From Hofstenia miamia (taxonomy: Eukaryota > Xenacoelomorpha > Acoela): a stretch of DNA of 64,000 nucleotides. The stretch is from the NCBI GenBank assembly GCA_004352715.1, contig SCFE01000044.1:1874787-1938786 (forward strand), given 5' to 3'. Both the position numbers and the translations under genes were made by a program. Of this stretch, positions 9,690-21,039 are shown piece by piece (within the stretch, counting starts at the first letter, position 1; every line of letters starts with the position of its first letter). The notes beneath the pieces were generated by a model. It did not search any database and was not told where the DNA came from. It saw only the letters and a list, made by a program, of their open reading frames with translations.

Positions 9690-11640
9690 CTGCTGAAACA
9701 ATCTGGCAGTGAGAACAGTAGTCCTGGTACCTCCAATTGTCGCCACAGGATCAAACACTCACACTGAACTAGGAGTCCACCCTTGCATTTGTTGTACAGG
9801 TTGGATGCCAGTGACAACTACTTGCCTAGTTTAGGAGCAATAACACAATCACTACTGGAACATTCACATGTTGGTGCTTTGAACCCTTCATCCTCTCAGT
9901 GGTACAGCTTGGAGAGCTCACCAGGCACATACCTGTGGTACAGCTCAGGAAGCAATGTCACAGAGGGGTCTCAAATGGACATTGAACACTCAACAAAATG
10001 GAAACTGGAAACTAGTATTACATAGGAGATGGTGTTACAATCATTAGTTTTATCACAATCTAAAAAACATAGTCAATGCTCTGCTCCCCCCTTAGTTCTG
10101 CTTTGTCACAACATTCAGCCTCACAGCAGTTCTCACTAGAATGGCAACAACAATGTCATGCTAATCTTTCTTATGTTGGATTGGAAACTTTACACCCTTA
10201 CTTTATTGCTACTAGAACTGCAAGTTACATTACTGAATCTCAGTTATCTGTGGAAACAAAACTGTTCTTAAGTAAGCAGTTGGATACACTGAATCATAAA
10301 ATTAGTTATTCTGTTCTTCCTTATCTTATAAATGCATAAAACTGTCCAGCCATCAATACTGTTATTTTTTACACACACAAGATACTTGAAACAATGAATT
10401 GATCCTATTACCACAGTACTGTTCATACCACTTTCAATGCAGAATTTAATTTAACTAATCTCCATCAATTACTAACTCATAAGGACAATCTCATTATGCA
10501 ACCCAAAGTTAATCTATTCTTGGAAAACCTACTAGTGATTTACTTTGTTAAAACAGAAGAAATCTCAGACACAAAACTCATTGAGAAAATCTCTCTAGCC
10601 TATAAATTTGCAAAAGCTTTGAAAATTAAACTACCTCTTATTATCTTAGATACAGATCAATCTAACATATACAAATTGGAATTAAGTTTGGATAACTTTT
10701 TCATTCTCTGTCCCACCAACTTTGCCATTCTCAGTTTACCTAATTATAAAACATCCACAGCAGCAGTAATCCATATTGATATGTTCTGACATAGGATCTG
10801 CCTGTGGCATTGCATTATGGTTGACACACACATTGCAGTTGATATTTTATTACAAGCACAGTCATATGAACTCATTGCTGAACAACTCACTCCCACTACA
10901 ATTACTGAAATACATTTGAGCTTTGTTTTCTCCCAATCAATTAATACATTAAACAACATTGCCAGTATCTGGACTAACATTAAAGCTAATCACCCTACAG
11001 AAAACAACTTGCCATAAATCAAAATTTCGTCACCATCAGACAAATATCACCACTCAGCAGAGTGACTCCTACATAACATTGAACAAAGCCTAAATGCTCA
11101 GGATCACACTGATTTCAGAAAAGGCTTCTTTAAAGAACCACAAGCACCAGACATTAACACCAAGTCTGCACTGTGGCTGATTGCTATATATCTCACAGAT
11201 GACCCCACATTAGAATTCCTGATTCCTCACAAAACCCAGAACTCCATCTGAAAAAACAAATTCCATGAAATCTCTGTCATCCCTATCTCTGTGAAATTAA
11301 AGAATTGGCTTTTGTACAGAATGTTGCTACTTTTTTCACCAAAGGGAAATCAAGCCAAACCCACTAATCTCTTTGAAAAATAATACAGTCACATCATTAA
11401 CAAAGAAAAGCTCTCTACCTATAACATTAATCAGCAACAAACTAGCTATAGCATCACAAGATATTCACATGCTCTCTAACAACTGCAAGAAATACATGTG
11501 GGGTGCCACCTGTGACACAAAACTTTTCTAACTTTTTGACAGCTACACACCCCCCTCATCAATACATCTCATTCATCACCAACCACATTCAACTCTCAAT
11601 TACTACAACAAGTCTAGCAAATGCCTCCTAGTTATTTAAA
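9690..11640 (+). pseudogene. Unrecognised retroelement coding region downstream of integrase, part 1
   Basis: Long overlapping open stretches (9783-10025, 10076-10339, 10496-10789, 10817-11017, and on past 11245) have a coding look: few stops per kb compared with flanking DNA, and proline, serine and glutamine richness early on. Between 10496 and 11017 there is a more ordered part with alternating hydrophobic segments. Stops and frameshifts separate the pieces. No known domain was recognised. Its place between integrase and polypurine tract is where env or an accessory ORF would sit. Confidence 0.4.
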
Positions 11641-12965
11641 ATGAAATCTTGTTCAACTATCACAGCAAATATTATCCAAAAAACTCGTATAATACATTAA
11701 CAACTACTCTGAAATATTGCAAGGATGGCTCTAAACATATCCCTATTGAGATATTGGAGCAAACAATTCAGTCACCACAGCAGTTGCAGATTAACAAGGA
11801 CATTATGATCTCCACAGATATACCACTAACACCATCTCACCAAGCCACTATCAAGGAAAACAATCTTGAGAAACTTTGTGCAGAAATATTTCCACCACAA
11901 CCTGAATGGATTAAAACAGAGGCCTCCACTTACCTAATGTGCATGACCAAAGCCACGCCTGTTGATGTGACCATTGTAGATTGCCAATATCAAATCATTA
12001 AAGAAACAGATAGCACATCTTATATGAAAACTTGTTTCATGGAAGCATGGTCAAAAACTGATATCACTTTATTTCTCAAGCCACATTTTCAACTTGCATT
12101 TGATGTTGAGTGTAAAACCTCTAAAATTCTTTTATCCTATACTACAATCAAACGTCTCCATCCACATTACACCTCAGATAGTCTCTGGAAGCACATTGTT
12201 CACGCACAAGTGAACTTTCCTGTTTCCATAGGCATTGACAAATTGGATATCATGCCTACAACCAATATCCCTGTAGAAGGTGCAATTGAAATGGAAAACA
12301 ACTATTGTATACCAAGCCCACTCATCCATACTGTGATAATACAACCAGCATGGAGATCAGCACATAAAAACTACCAGAAGAAAATCAGTATACCAACAAC
12401 CTTGGCAATCTTATAAAAATGTTACACTCAGAAAATTATAAGCAGAGTCACCAAAAACTAATCAGAAATGACGACACCCCATGCCTCTATGCCAATAGAC
12501 ACCTTCTGCTAGAACATATCTTCTGCAATGGGAAACTGGTAGCAGATCAGATTGAACATATTAAACACTTGCTCTCAAAACTCCCATTGAAAACTGTCTT
12601 AATGTTCACTGGTATGAATGACCTTTTGTGGACAAACCTGATACAAACAACACTCAAATACTATGATGTAATGAAACACTTTAAAATTATCACAATGATG
12701 CATGCAAAAATGGATGATCCTGAACTAATTACTGTGGACTTACTACACAAAAACATATCAATTTATTTTGATGAAGTAAAATCACATACAAATGTGTACT
12801 CATTTTTCAAATTCTTTTACCCAGACAACTATTAAAGAAGATGAAGCTCATTCTTCTGATATCAATGCTCAAATGACACTGCTCATAGCCCTAATAGGAC
12901 TACACCTTTATTATAAGTTTTACAACATCTTTACATGGAAAATCAACTCACTAGACAATGTGGTT
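11245..12965 (+). repeat. Right arm of about 1.7-kb inverted repeat
   Basis: Pairs with 6693-8413 on the opposite strand. The homologous block starts at CATCTGAAAAAACAAATTCC (11245). This arm is the one collinear with the polypurine tract and LTR, so it is probably the original position, and the left arm the inverted duplicate. Confidence 0.9.
11649..12416 (+). CDS. Unrecognised 255-codon retroelement frame (right arm)
   Basis: The longest uninterrupted frame in the window outside gaps. It has no ATG at its start and can be traced upstream in the same frame through TAA stops just before 11640 and near 11530, with CKKYMWGATCDTKLF beyond them. It ends at a TAA at 12414-12416, right where the next frame begins (12419), so a frameshift probably split one longer protein. 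I see conserved-looking Cys and Trp residues but no known domain. An identical copy lies inverted at 7241-8008. It could be part of an envelope-like or structural protein; this is inference from position only. Confidence 0.45.
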   Translation: MFNYHSKYYPKNSYNTLTTTLKYCKDGSKHIPIEILEQTIQSPQQLQINKDIMISTDIPLTPSHQATIKENNLEKLCAEIFPPQPEWIKTEASTYLMCMTKATPVDVTIVDCQYQIIKETDSTSYMKTCFMEAWSKTDITLFLKPHFQLAFDVECKTSKILLSYTTIKRLHPHYTSDSLWKHIVHAQVNFPVSIGIDKLDIMPTTNIPVEGAIEMENNYCIPSPLIHTVIIQPAWRSAHKNYQKKISIPTTLAIL

Positions 12966-12977
12966 CCTATCTCATAA
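12419..12977 (+). pseudogene. Unrecognised retroelement coding region, part 2, with hydrophobic C-terminal segment
   Basis: A 138-codon frame (12419-12835) is followed by an overlapping frame (12792-12977) containing a hydrophobic stretch of about 20 residues (about 12868-12930) flanked by charged residues. It looks like a single transmembrane segment near the C terminus of a longer protein, as in an envelope-type product. That reading needs a frameshift near 12800. A short further open stretch (12935-13162) precedes the polypurine tract. Function is not established. Confidence 0.35.
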
Positions 12978-13176
12978 AAATGCTAAACCCAAAATTTTAC
13001 AAATTTACAAAAACTCTCACAATTGAGCTGGAATCCATTTGCTATGCAACTTGTGCTTTGGAATTCTCTGATATTCTCTCTTGGAGTGACCCATGTACTG
13101 TTTCTCTCCTACAATATGCTCAGCAGCTCACACAGCCAAGCATTGTGGAATTGGTGGACTAAAAATAGTCCAGCCT

Positions 13177-13187
13177 AGGAGGGGGTG
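13177..13187 (+). promoter_or_regulatory. Polypurine tract and 3' LTR start
   Basis: AGGAGGGGG (13177-13185) is followed directly by TGTGGCATCACC. A polypurine tract abutting a TG dinucleotide is the standard junction of the internal region and 3' LTR, where plus-strand DNA synthesis is primed. It lies just past the last open frame of the element. Confidence 0.65.
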
Positions 13188-13930
13188 TGGCATCACCCTC
13201 TACTACCACAAACAAAATTATTAAATGACTAATTTAAATGAATTTGTAAATGCCTTGAGTGACGTCATTAGTTTGGACAATCTGTGCTATTTTGAATTTG
13301 CATATTTCTGCTGCACACTAATTCTGCTTTTTGTTATTATCACATAAAAAGACACATGCTCATATTTATGTTATGCTTTAGTGTCACATTTTGTTTATTA
13401 TTACCAGTTTCATTTTCTTTAAATATGATGTTTTTGTAAGAGATGTTAAATAGAATTTACTCACTGCCTAATTCTTGTTGTGTATGTAATTTTCTAAAAA
13501 TGCTTTTCTAAATTACTGATCATTGCTGAGGGTGCTTTGTTCAGGTACAGTTTTACAAGCCCATCACATTGGCACTTCAGCAAGAATAGGGATAGGGCTT
13601 GCATTCATTATGTTTTATATTTTATTGCAGCACTGAAATTGCATGAGCTGAGGCCTGCACTGAGTTTAGGTTTATTAGCATGTAGGGTAAACTTTGCACC
13701 CAAGAGCTTTTAGGGCTTCTCTCTCTCTTCTTTTAAATTAAGGCTCTATCTGAATCTTATAAGGTTCTCTGTTTCAGGTTGGCTGAGTGTGGCCATGCAC
13801 CCTTCCCCTACTGATCTCCTGGCTACCTTTAACTTCTTACTAGGAATAGGTTCATTAGGCTCTGGAGTCAGGCCATTAATTATCAAGACATCAGAAAATC
13901 CCAGTGTTTTACTATGCAGATATTCATGTT
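13186..13930 (+). other. Putative 3' LTR and flank, end undefined
   Basis: Non-coding DNA following the polypurine tract. The 5' LTR is missing from the window, so the CA end of this LTR cannot be fixed by comparison. Base composition is less AT-extreme up to about 13900 and then drops back to the local background, which may mark the end. Confidence 0.4.
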
Positions 13931-13958
13931 GATGCCAAAATATTTAATATTGTTGATA

Positions 13959-14955
13959 ATGCACAAGTTCTATATAATTTGTAAAAATGTAACCCATTCT
14001 GCTTAATATGAGTTTTTGCTTTTTTGGATAGAGATTCCAGGAATCTCTCACAAAAAAATTTTTAATGAAATTGCAAAGCAATTTGAACAAAAAGTGTTCA
14101 CCACATTTGTTAAGAATTGATTGACAGGTGCTAATTGATGAGTCATAAACCTGTAATTAAATCATGAATAATAAGAGGGGGATGTGGTTACAGAGTGCAG
14201 TAATTTGTGCATCATATAATCAATTTATGAATAATTTTATAATTCACATTTTGGAGAATTCATTTTATAAGTTAGCAGTCTTAATGAATAATTGTACTGA
14301 CATTATATCTCTTTATTAATAAGGGATTGTATTGAATCCAATCAGGTCTATGATGTATCATAATATTTGGAGAAATATTTAGTCATGTATATGCATAGTT
14401 TACATAAGTGTATAGTAGATATCTTAACAATTAGCCTATTAGCAAAAATTTCCTATGTATTGTTAAGAAATTAGTTGGTTTTTATGCAAATTGATTGGTA
14501 TTTTAAACCTGTAGAGGTGTAATTACCTCAACAAAAAATACAAGTATCATTAAAATGCATAATTTTATATAAAATTTAGCATTTAATTTGATTTGGAAAG
14601 TGTAAATATATGTTCCTTGTCAGATTTATTTTTTCCATGCTTGTATTTATGTTAAAACATTGGTAGATGTAATATCATTTTAAAACAACTGTGTTTAATT
14701 TACTTCAATCTTAGAAATATAATGTATAATTTCAACAAAGCTCATTAACAGATAGAAATTTTGAAAATTCCATCATTTTAACTAGAACAATGTGTTTTTA
14801 ATGCCATAATCAATCTTTGTGGAATGTTTAATTGTGGAAATTGCCTTCTTATTTACTGTGGTAAGTCATTTTTATGCTTTGAAATGTGAAATTCTCTTTG
14901 TATGTTGGAGATTTTAATGGGTTACATTTTTACAAATTATATAGAACTTGTGCAT
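13959..14955. repeat. Perfect 40-bp inverted repeat about 1 kb apart
   Basis: 13959-13998 (containing GCACAAGTTCTATATAATTT) is exactly the reverse complement of 14916-14955, and weaker similarity extends outward from the arms. The roughly 920-bp interior has no open frame. It contains AAGAGGGGGATGTGG near 14175, which resembles the polypurine/LTR junction at 13180. It may be a foldback or TIR element; no target duplication was identified. Confidence 0.6.
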
Positions 14956-15920
14956 GATCACATCATTAAATATATTATTAATGAAAGCAGCATGTATAAT
15001 TTTTTGGAAAGTGAAATTGACTTTATCATCTAAGTCTATATATCATATGTCTGTAATGTTAACTCATCTTTATGCATAACACATGTTTTCCTTTTTCTGA
15101 AAACTAGTTTGCTTTTATTGTATATTATTCTTGTAATACCAAGTTTAATGAAAAAATTTCTCATTTTATGTATTTGGATATTAGCAAAACAAATGAAATT
15201 TTTACAATGGAAAAATAGTAGCATATTTGAAAAATGATGTGTAACCCTTTTGCATGTGATGTATTGATTCCTGAGAAAAATCTCATGTTCTGTAATAGTC
15301 AGTGAACTTAACTCAGTTTCAGAAGAACCTCATTATGTACAATACATATCTCTTTATGAGTAGTCCATTGGTGAACAGTTTACAATTCACATTGTGTATC
15401 CAATTCATACAAAGTATGGCTATATGATAAAAAAATATCAGGCTGGAGTACAGTTTGAAATGTTAATTAGACTTAAAGTTCTTTGATGTCTGAATAAACC
15501 TTCAAAATATTTCAGCTTTAAGCCAAGTATTGTGTTAAAATTTAGCATATAAATTTATTTTTGAAAGTGTAAATACATATTCCTCATCAGATTTATGTTT
15601 CTCCTTGCATATATTTTACAAAAATTATCAATTTTTTAGCTAAAGCCATGAAAAACAAGGAAAACTTTGGATGGTTTGGATTTGAACCAACAACACCATG
15701 TCAGAAACTGACTGGTGTAATGCCAACTACAGCCATTCATGCATCAAATTTACTTCAAAGCCATGCATTGATGTGTTATGTTAACATTTTGTGCATTAGA
15801 AATATATGCAAGGGTTCAATAGAGCTCATTAGTGGTTGCAGAAATGTTGTAAATTCTATTGTGTTGACTAGAACAATATGTTTTTATGTTTTGAAATGTG
15901 AAATTATCTTTTTTCCATAT
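14570..15920. repeat. Pair of diverged direct repeats in non-coding DNA
   Basis: 14575-14660 resembles 15535-15620 (shared GAAAGTGTAAATA and CAGATTTAT), and 14745-14900 resembles 15820-15920 (shared GAGCTCATTA/AGCTCATTA, ACTAGAACAAT and TTTTGAAATGTGAAATT). The same two blocks occur in the same order, so this is one older duplication of about 350 bp. No coding content. Confidence 0.55.
15670..15740 (-). mobile_element. tRNA-derived SINE head (A and B boxes)
   Basis: On the minus strand, TGGCTGTAGTTGGC (15722-15735) resembles an RNA polymerase III A box, and GGTTCAAATCC (15678-15688) is an exact B box. They are 33 bp apart, as in a tRNA gene body. Around the B box a T-stem of four pairs can form. 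The rest of the cloverleaf does not fold well, and no anticodon can be named, so this is a SINE or tRNA pseudogene rather than a tRNA gene. The 95-codon plus-strand frame across it (GFEPTTP...) is a by-product of the B box read in reverse. Confidence 0.5.
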
Positions 15921-15939
15921 AGTTTATGCAACTAACGAA

Positions 15940-17740
15940 ATGTTTTTTTAATGCATTAAAATATTCTAGAACATACAGATATAGATATATTTTTAAAGCA
16001 ATGACTAATGACTAGTTATTTGAACACCTTCTATATAAGTGGGGGAAATGGGAATCAAAAATAGTTTATGCTTTTAATTAATGCTAATGTCTCATAGAGG
16101 GTATAACACCTTTCTAAGCATACTTGTTATAACATTTGGTCATTACTATAATTCCATCTTGTGTACATGCATAACACATAGTGTGAATATTAGCATAGCA
16201 TGGTTAATGAGAACTTCAATAGAAATTTGATATATAATCATAGCAACATACAAAGGAGAGATATTGATTAATTTTCATGTTATAGGACCTAGTGATCAGA
16301 TGTAATGATGCATTTCATAATAATAATAATTAAATTTATAATGCATAGCAGGGCTTTCTATTGTGCCAATCATTCATCAAGAAAAAACAAAATATATGCT
16401 ATTATTAAATACACAGCCTTGGAGGGTTAAATCAATTACAATTCTATATCAGATATATTTGAACCACCACATAAAGAGATTTTATTTTAATAATTACTAG
16501 GGAATGTGGGTATCTAGTAATGTATCAATAATTTGCAAAAACAACAAAAACCTATTAGAATGCCAAAAATTCATTGCAAAAAAGGAAAGTTCACAGTAAA
16601 TTTTTAACCATGGAATTATATATTTAGTGAAAAAACAGCAAAATTCTCTAGTGAAACAAAAACATTGTTCAATTTTTACAGGGATTGTGTGGTAATTTAT
16701 TTGGCAATGTAAATCTTATTAACACAACAACCAATGCTAGCTATGAACATGACATGTATGCTGGAAATCATGTTTTAATAGTACAAATGAATAGTGTAGA
16801 ATCTCAATTTGTTGTATGCATATGATTCCCTTATTGGATAAATGTCCCTTGATGCTGACATATGCAACAAAACCCAAGCATCACACTAAATATTCATCAT
16901 GAAAAACAAAATCCAATGTATAAACCATTCTCATGATCATATATCAATATAATAAACATAAAGTTTTGCACTGAGCAAGGTCAAGTGATTGAGTTTACTG
17001 GGACTGGGAGGATTTACATCACACTGGATATTCACAAGTAATTACAAAATGACAGAGTATGAAAATTATTTTATTTGATGTTTGCAGTGTTTGTGTAAAC
17101 TCTAAAGTTATAACTATGCATTTGTGTTTTAATTAAATAAATCTATGCATTATGTTTTTTCTAATGTAGCACATTATTCAGTTTTTATGGAGATTTAGTC
17201 AAGGATGGTTGAAATTCTCCACTGTGGGGTAAGTTATTTTTACATTTAAATAATGACTATTATACAATTAAGCCAATTTTTTAGTTGGAAATGATTGCTT
17301 TACATGTTTAATATCACTAACATCATTAAAAATTTCCTGGAGACTTGATTTGCCTAATAAAAAAAGAATTAGCAAAAACTGTATTTTTACATGTGAATAA
17401 TACACTATTAACTAACTTTGTTCACCCATTTACAAACATTTACATTGTTAGATTTAGATATAATTACACAAATATGGTTTTAGATGGGCTTATTTTTCTG
17501 TTAGTGAAGAAAAATATCATGCAAAAAAGTGCAACTTTCTATAAGAACTATTATAACAATTTTAGGTCATTTCTGTGTACCAGATAACATAGTATAATCA
17601 ATATATTATATACAATTACATATAGTCTATTTGCTTAAATCACTTACATCTATATTAAATAGCAAAATCCCAAAATTTTTTTTTGTGGAACATCATTTTT
17701 AATAAAAATCCACTCAGAGAGATTACATTTAGATTAACTC
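15940..17740. other. Non-coding AT-rich DNA
   Basis: No convincing exon, domain or repeat structure seen on either strand. Short open frames such as 17345-17587 have no recognisable motif and an AT-driven composition. Confidence 0.6.
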
Positions 17741-17744
17741 TTTG

Positions 17745-20070
17745 CCTACAATTATGGTGATAGCTGCTTTTTAGGCCTGTACTTTTGTCTGAGAAGCACA
17801 GAATATTTATTTTTTAATCAAAAAATGTTGGTTGACTGAGTCAAAATCTTTTGATAAATCTAAGTATAAAACTGCTTAAAACTCATTATTATTTATAGTA
17901 TTTCTCAATTTTTCCAGTAGCTGTTAACAAAGCATCATTTGTAGAAACATACTTACAAAAACCATATTGATTCTGAGAGTACATATTATGTTAATATAAA
18001 TGCTGAATAATTTGATTGAGAAGAAGTTGTTCAAAAATTTTATTAGTTGGTGATGAAATAGAAATAGTTCAAACAGGGTGGATCCAGAAAATATCTATGG
18101 AGGGGTACGAATTGTAGAGTCCTAGTTTCACCATACATTGTACAAATCCATTACTATACATTTATATAATGCAATGAAATGTGCTATAAAATGTATTAAT
18201 GAGGTCTCATAGCATTTGATTGAAACAAAGTTAATCTTAAACTGCATATGATCTATACTTTTGGACGTTTTTGAAGAAATTTTTTTTCAAATATTAGGAG
18301 TACAATTGTTGCAATTTTTTGCCATATGACAAGATAATTTTGAATTTTTTGAACTTGATTGAAGGCTTTCATGCAGTAATTGTGACTACAGCATGTCATT
18401 TTCAGCAATTTTGATTTGATTACTATAATAATGAATTTGTGCTATATTTCAACAATCAAATTGTTAAACAATATAATCAGCTATTGTAGGCAAAATATAA
18501 AAATTCATCATGAATAATGCATTTCTAAAAATACATATTTGACACAGCAAGTTTATGAAACTTGTTTCACTGACCTTGTTTGGACATAATTTTTGGCTAA
18601 TGAAAGATGTAATCCACATGAACTTGGACATGAGGGACAATTGAATTTCTGCTTAAAAGGGTTTCAGTGAATGCAGTTCAACTTGGTGAATTGGTAGCCT
18701 GTTTAATTGCTTGTAGAAGGCCTTCAGCAGCACATTGTTTGAAATCGCAAAATGTTTTTTGTGGATTCTCAAATCTTCTGACTCCTTTCTGCATATAAAC
18801 TCAAGTGTTTACTGCAATCAGATAGGGAATTGAAAAATAATGTTTTGCATCACAATTTACATGAATCTACAAAGTATTGATTCCACCTGATAAAAAAGCT
18901 TCAGGGGATACCACAATCAGCAATATGTTCAGAACCTAGAAAATGTTGTTTTGCTTTTTAATATGTGCTTCTTAACATTTTCAGGGAAGCATTTCTATCT
19001 ATTTGAAGATCATATTTTTTGCCAAGCTTTCCTTAAGTGAAAGCTTGGATTAGATTTCAACTAACAATCTTCTCCATTGGCATTCTGATTAAGGAGAACA
19101 AACATAAAATTTGTCTCTATAAATTGAATTATATTGCATATATGTTTTGCTGTGTAATTGTTTCTGTGCTGCACATATCAGGTGTGACTCAAAGCACTGT
19201 GTGAAATCCTCTTTTATGAACATTGACTAGCATGCTGAAGTCAAAGATTATGTGTGTTATATTAGAAAATTTAAGGTTGGATAATTGAATCCATGGACGC
19301 ATCAATCTTTTGCTATTAAGACATGAATGATGGGATATCTATCAAATGAGTTTGCATAAAACAGGTGCTTGCACCTATTGGATTAGTTTGAATGTGATCT
19401 ATTCAATTGTCAAGTTATTTACACTCTGGATAATTGAATTCCTCCTTTAGGTATAGAAATCTACATCAAAATTACTCCTTAGTTTTGAGGAAACAAAAAG
19501 CATAAAAAAATCAGTTTTTTTTCCCTTGTGGGGGATGCATACTTTCCCCATTCCCCCATTTGGATCCGCCACTGAGTTAAAACAATCCTTAGGGTAATCT
19601 TTTACAATAATGCAGCAATATTTACCTCTTTCAATTGATTAGGACAAGTCGAAAGTCTAATACACGCATTTATAATGTAAGAAAGTAGCTAAGATATTAA
19701 ATCTGGACCAATTTTTAAACACCAAGTGGGAATCATGAAGAGATCCCAAAATTTTTTCTTTAAATATTGAATAGATTTGGTAATTTCATACTTAGTCACA
19801 AATGGGAAAGAGAAAGATTGAGCCATAGGTTGAACTTCACTATTGTTAAAGGGAGTATTTATTCAACTACAATTGCCTAAGTGCCAAAAAACTTCATTAT
19901 TTATGTTACTAATGTTCTTATTATTAGTGAATACCTTCCTTTATTATTGATTTTTTCAAATTTTTCATTTTTTACTTATTTCCTATTTAATAAGCCATTT
20001 TTGAAGACCCATTTTCTTTTTTGGAAAGAAATATTTTCACATATAAAACGGGAATATTTGTTATAGGATT
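17745..20070 (-). mobile_element. CR1/L2-like LINE RT relic, split by a hAT insertion
   Basis: On the minus strand, 19583-20070 reads FNxxEVQPMAQSFSFPF-like linker, PTWCLKIGPDLIS and CPNQLKEVNIAALL. It resumes on the other side of the hAT element at 17745-18065 with ISSPTNKIFEQLLLNQII and NQYGFCKYVSTNDALLTAT. These are adjacent blocks of the same RT as at 5.6-6.2 kb, so the hAT element landed between the LK-A-x-x-x-P-L block and the PIS...K.FE block. Stops are numerous. Confidence 0.7.
18074..19574. mobile_element. hAT-type element, 1501 bp, with 8-bp target duplication
   Basis: Ends are CAGGGTGGATCC at the left and GGATCCGCCACTG at the right, that is, imperfect TIRs of the CAGxGGCGGATCCA type used by hAT elements. 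Flanking octamers are AGTTCAAA (18066-18073) and AGTTAAAA (19575-19582), a 7/8 match as expected for a hAT 8-bp duplication. The interior has short coding-like patches on the minus strand near 18650-18800, but no transposase motif was recognised, so it is probably non-autonomous or decayed. It lies inside a LINE relic and is therefore younger than that LINE. Confidence 0.75.
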
Positions 20071-20199
20071 TTTCTGAAAAATAACATTGCAAAGATAACG
20101 TGCATTTCTATAAACATTATAATTGTTTGTGGTTTAAAAATTTTTGTGTTCCTTCCATTTAGATTTCTTTTGGTTTAATTAATTACTGAGGAATTCATT

Positions 20200-20690
20200 T
20201 AAATTTTCTTGTATGCTTAATGTAGGTAAATTGCTTTGATCTGGAATTCTGACCATGCATAAAACCAAGCATTGAAATCGTATTATAGGGTGGTAATTTT
20301 TGTCTTGCGAAAAGGATCGATTTGGAAAAGAATGCTTAGCTCTGGAAGACTTGTTCTTGGTAACATTACCTGCCCATCCTAATTAGATGTCAAGTTTGTT
20401 ATAATATACATCCTTTAATCAGTAAAATCTGGAATAATTTACCTAAATCTATAAAACATATTCATAAATTAAGAGTATTTAACCCTATTTCCACTAATGG
20501 TACATTATGCAACAAATCGATTTGTTCTCATTTTTAAACAATTTTAGCCATGTATGTTCAGAAAGCCTTTTACATATACACATCTATAGGGAATGCCAGC
20601 TCTTCCACTGATGAAGATTTGTGCTAAAATTTATTCTTGTACCTAAAGTACATGCAAATAAAATACTTTTAAATGAGAAATTCGATTTTT
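20200..20690 (+). mobile_element. LINE 3' end: RT C-terminus and 3' UTR
   Basis: The plus strand reads ISKIWNNLPKSIKHIHKLRV (about 20415-20475), the typical C-terminal block of CR1/Jockey-type LINE proteins (IWNxLPxxIK). A short tail with GATTTGTGCTAAAATTTATTC and AATAAA follows at about 20620-20670. It lies next to, and opposite in orientation to, the split LINE at 17.7-20.1 kb. A related tail occurs at 59.7-59.9 kb. Confidence 0.6.
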
Positions 20691-21039
20691 TGTAAAAATA
20701 TTCAAATTGTTTCCATCATAGTGTTCAGATAATGAAGCGGTTTAATGCCATGCGACAATTTAATCATTATACAAAGGAAAGGCTTGAACATAAATAATTG
20801 AAGTTCTATAGTCTATAATATTTACTATTCATTAAACCTCATTAAAATTCGCCATAACCCAAACTTCTAACTTAATTGCATTTATTCATTTTTTAAAAGT
20901 ATTTTTTGCATTATATGTATTGCTAATTTTGTACGCTATTTAGATTTGAATACATGGGTCTGGGCTCATTCCAAATTTAAAAATTTCAAAATGCCAGAAC
21001 CTGACGCAATTTATTCCCATACCTGATACAACTCTGGCT

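Larger units (their letters stand above)
8414..13190 (+). mobile_element. 3' half of a Ty3/gypsy-like LTR retroelement (integrase to 3' LTR start)
   Basis: Order on the plus strand: integrase (8420-9590), a long broken coding region without recognised domains (about 9690-12965), then a polypurine tract and TG (13177-13187). Protease, RT, RNase H, gag and the 5' LTR are not present; instead the inverted arm 6693-8413 abuts the integrase. The plus strand is noticeably richer in A and C than the surrounding DNA, which sets the element apart from its neighbours. An ORF after the integrase is the position of env in env-bearing metaviruses/errantiviruses, but no env family signature was recognised. 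The element is inactive. Confidence 0.7.

Noticed and set aside
11460-11640. Apparent stop-codon reassignment in the retroelement (stops where Gln and Trp would fit)
   Set aside because: In the better frame, continuous with the 255-codon frame, only two TAA stops are needed. Ordinary decay explains it.
15648-15935. 95-codon plus-strand frame
   Set aside because: It overlaps a tRNA-like B box in reverse; GFEPTT is the usual false translation of such a box.
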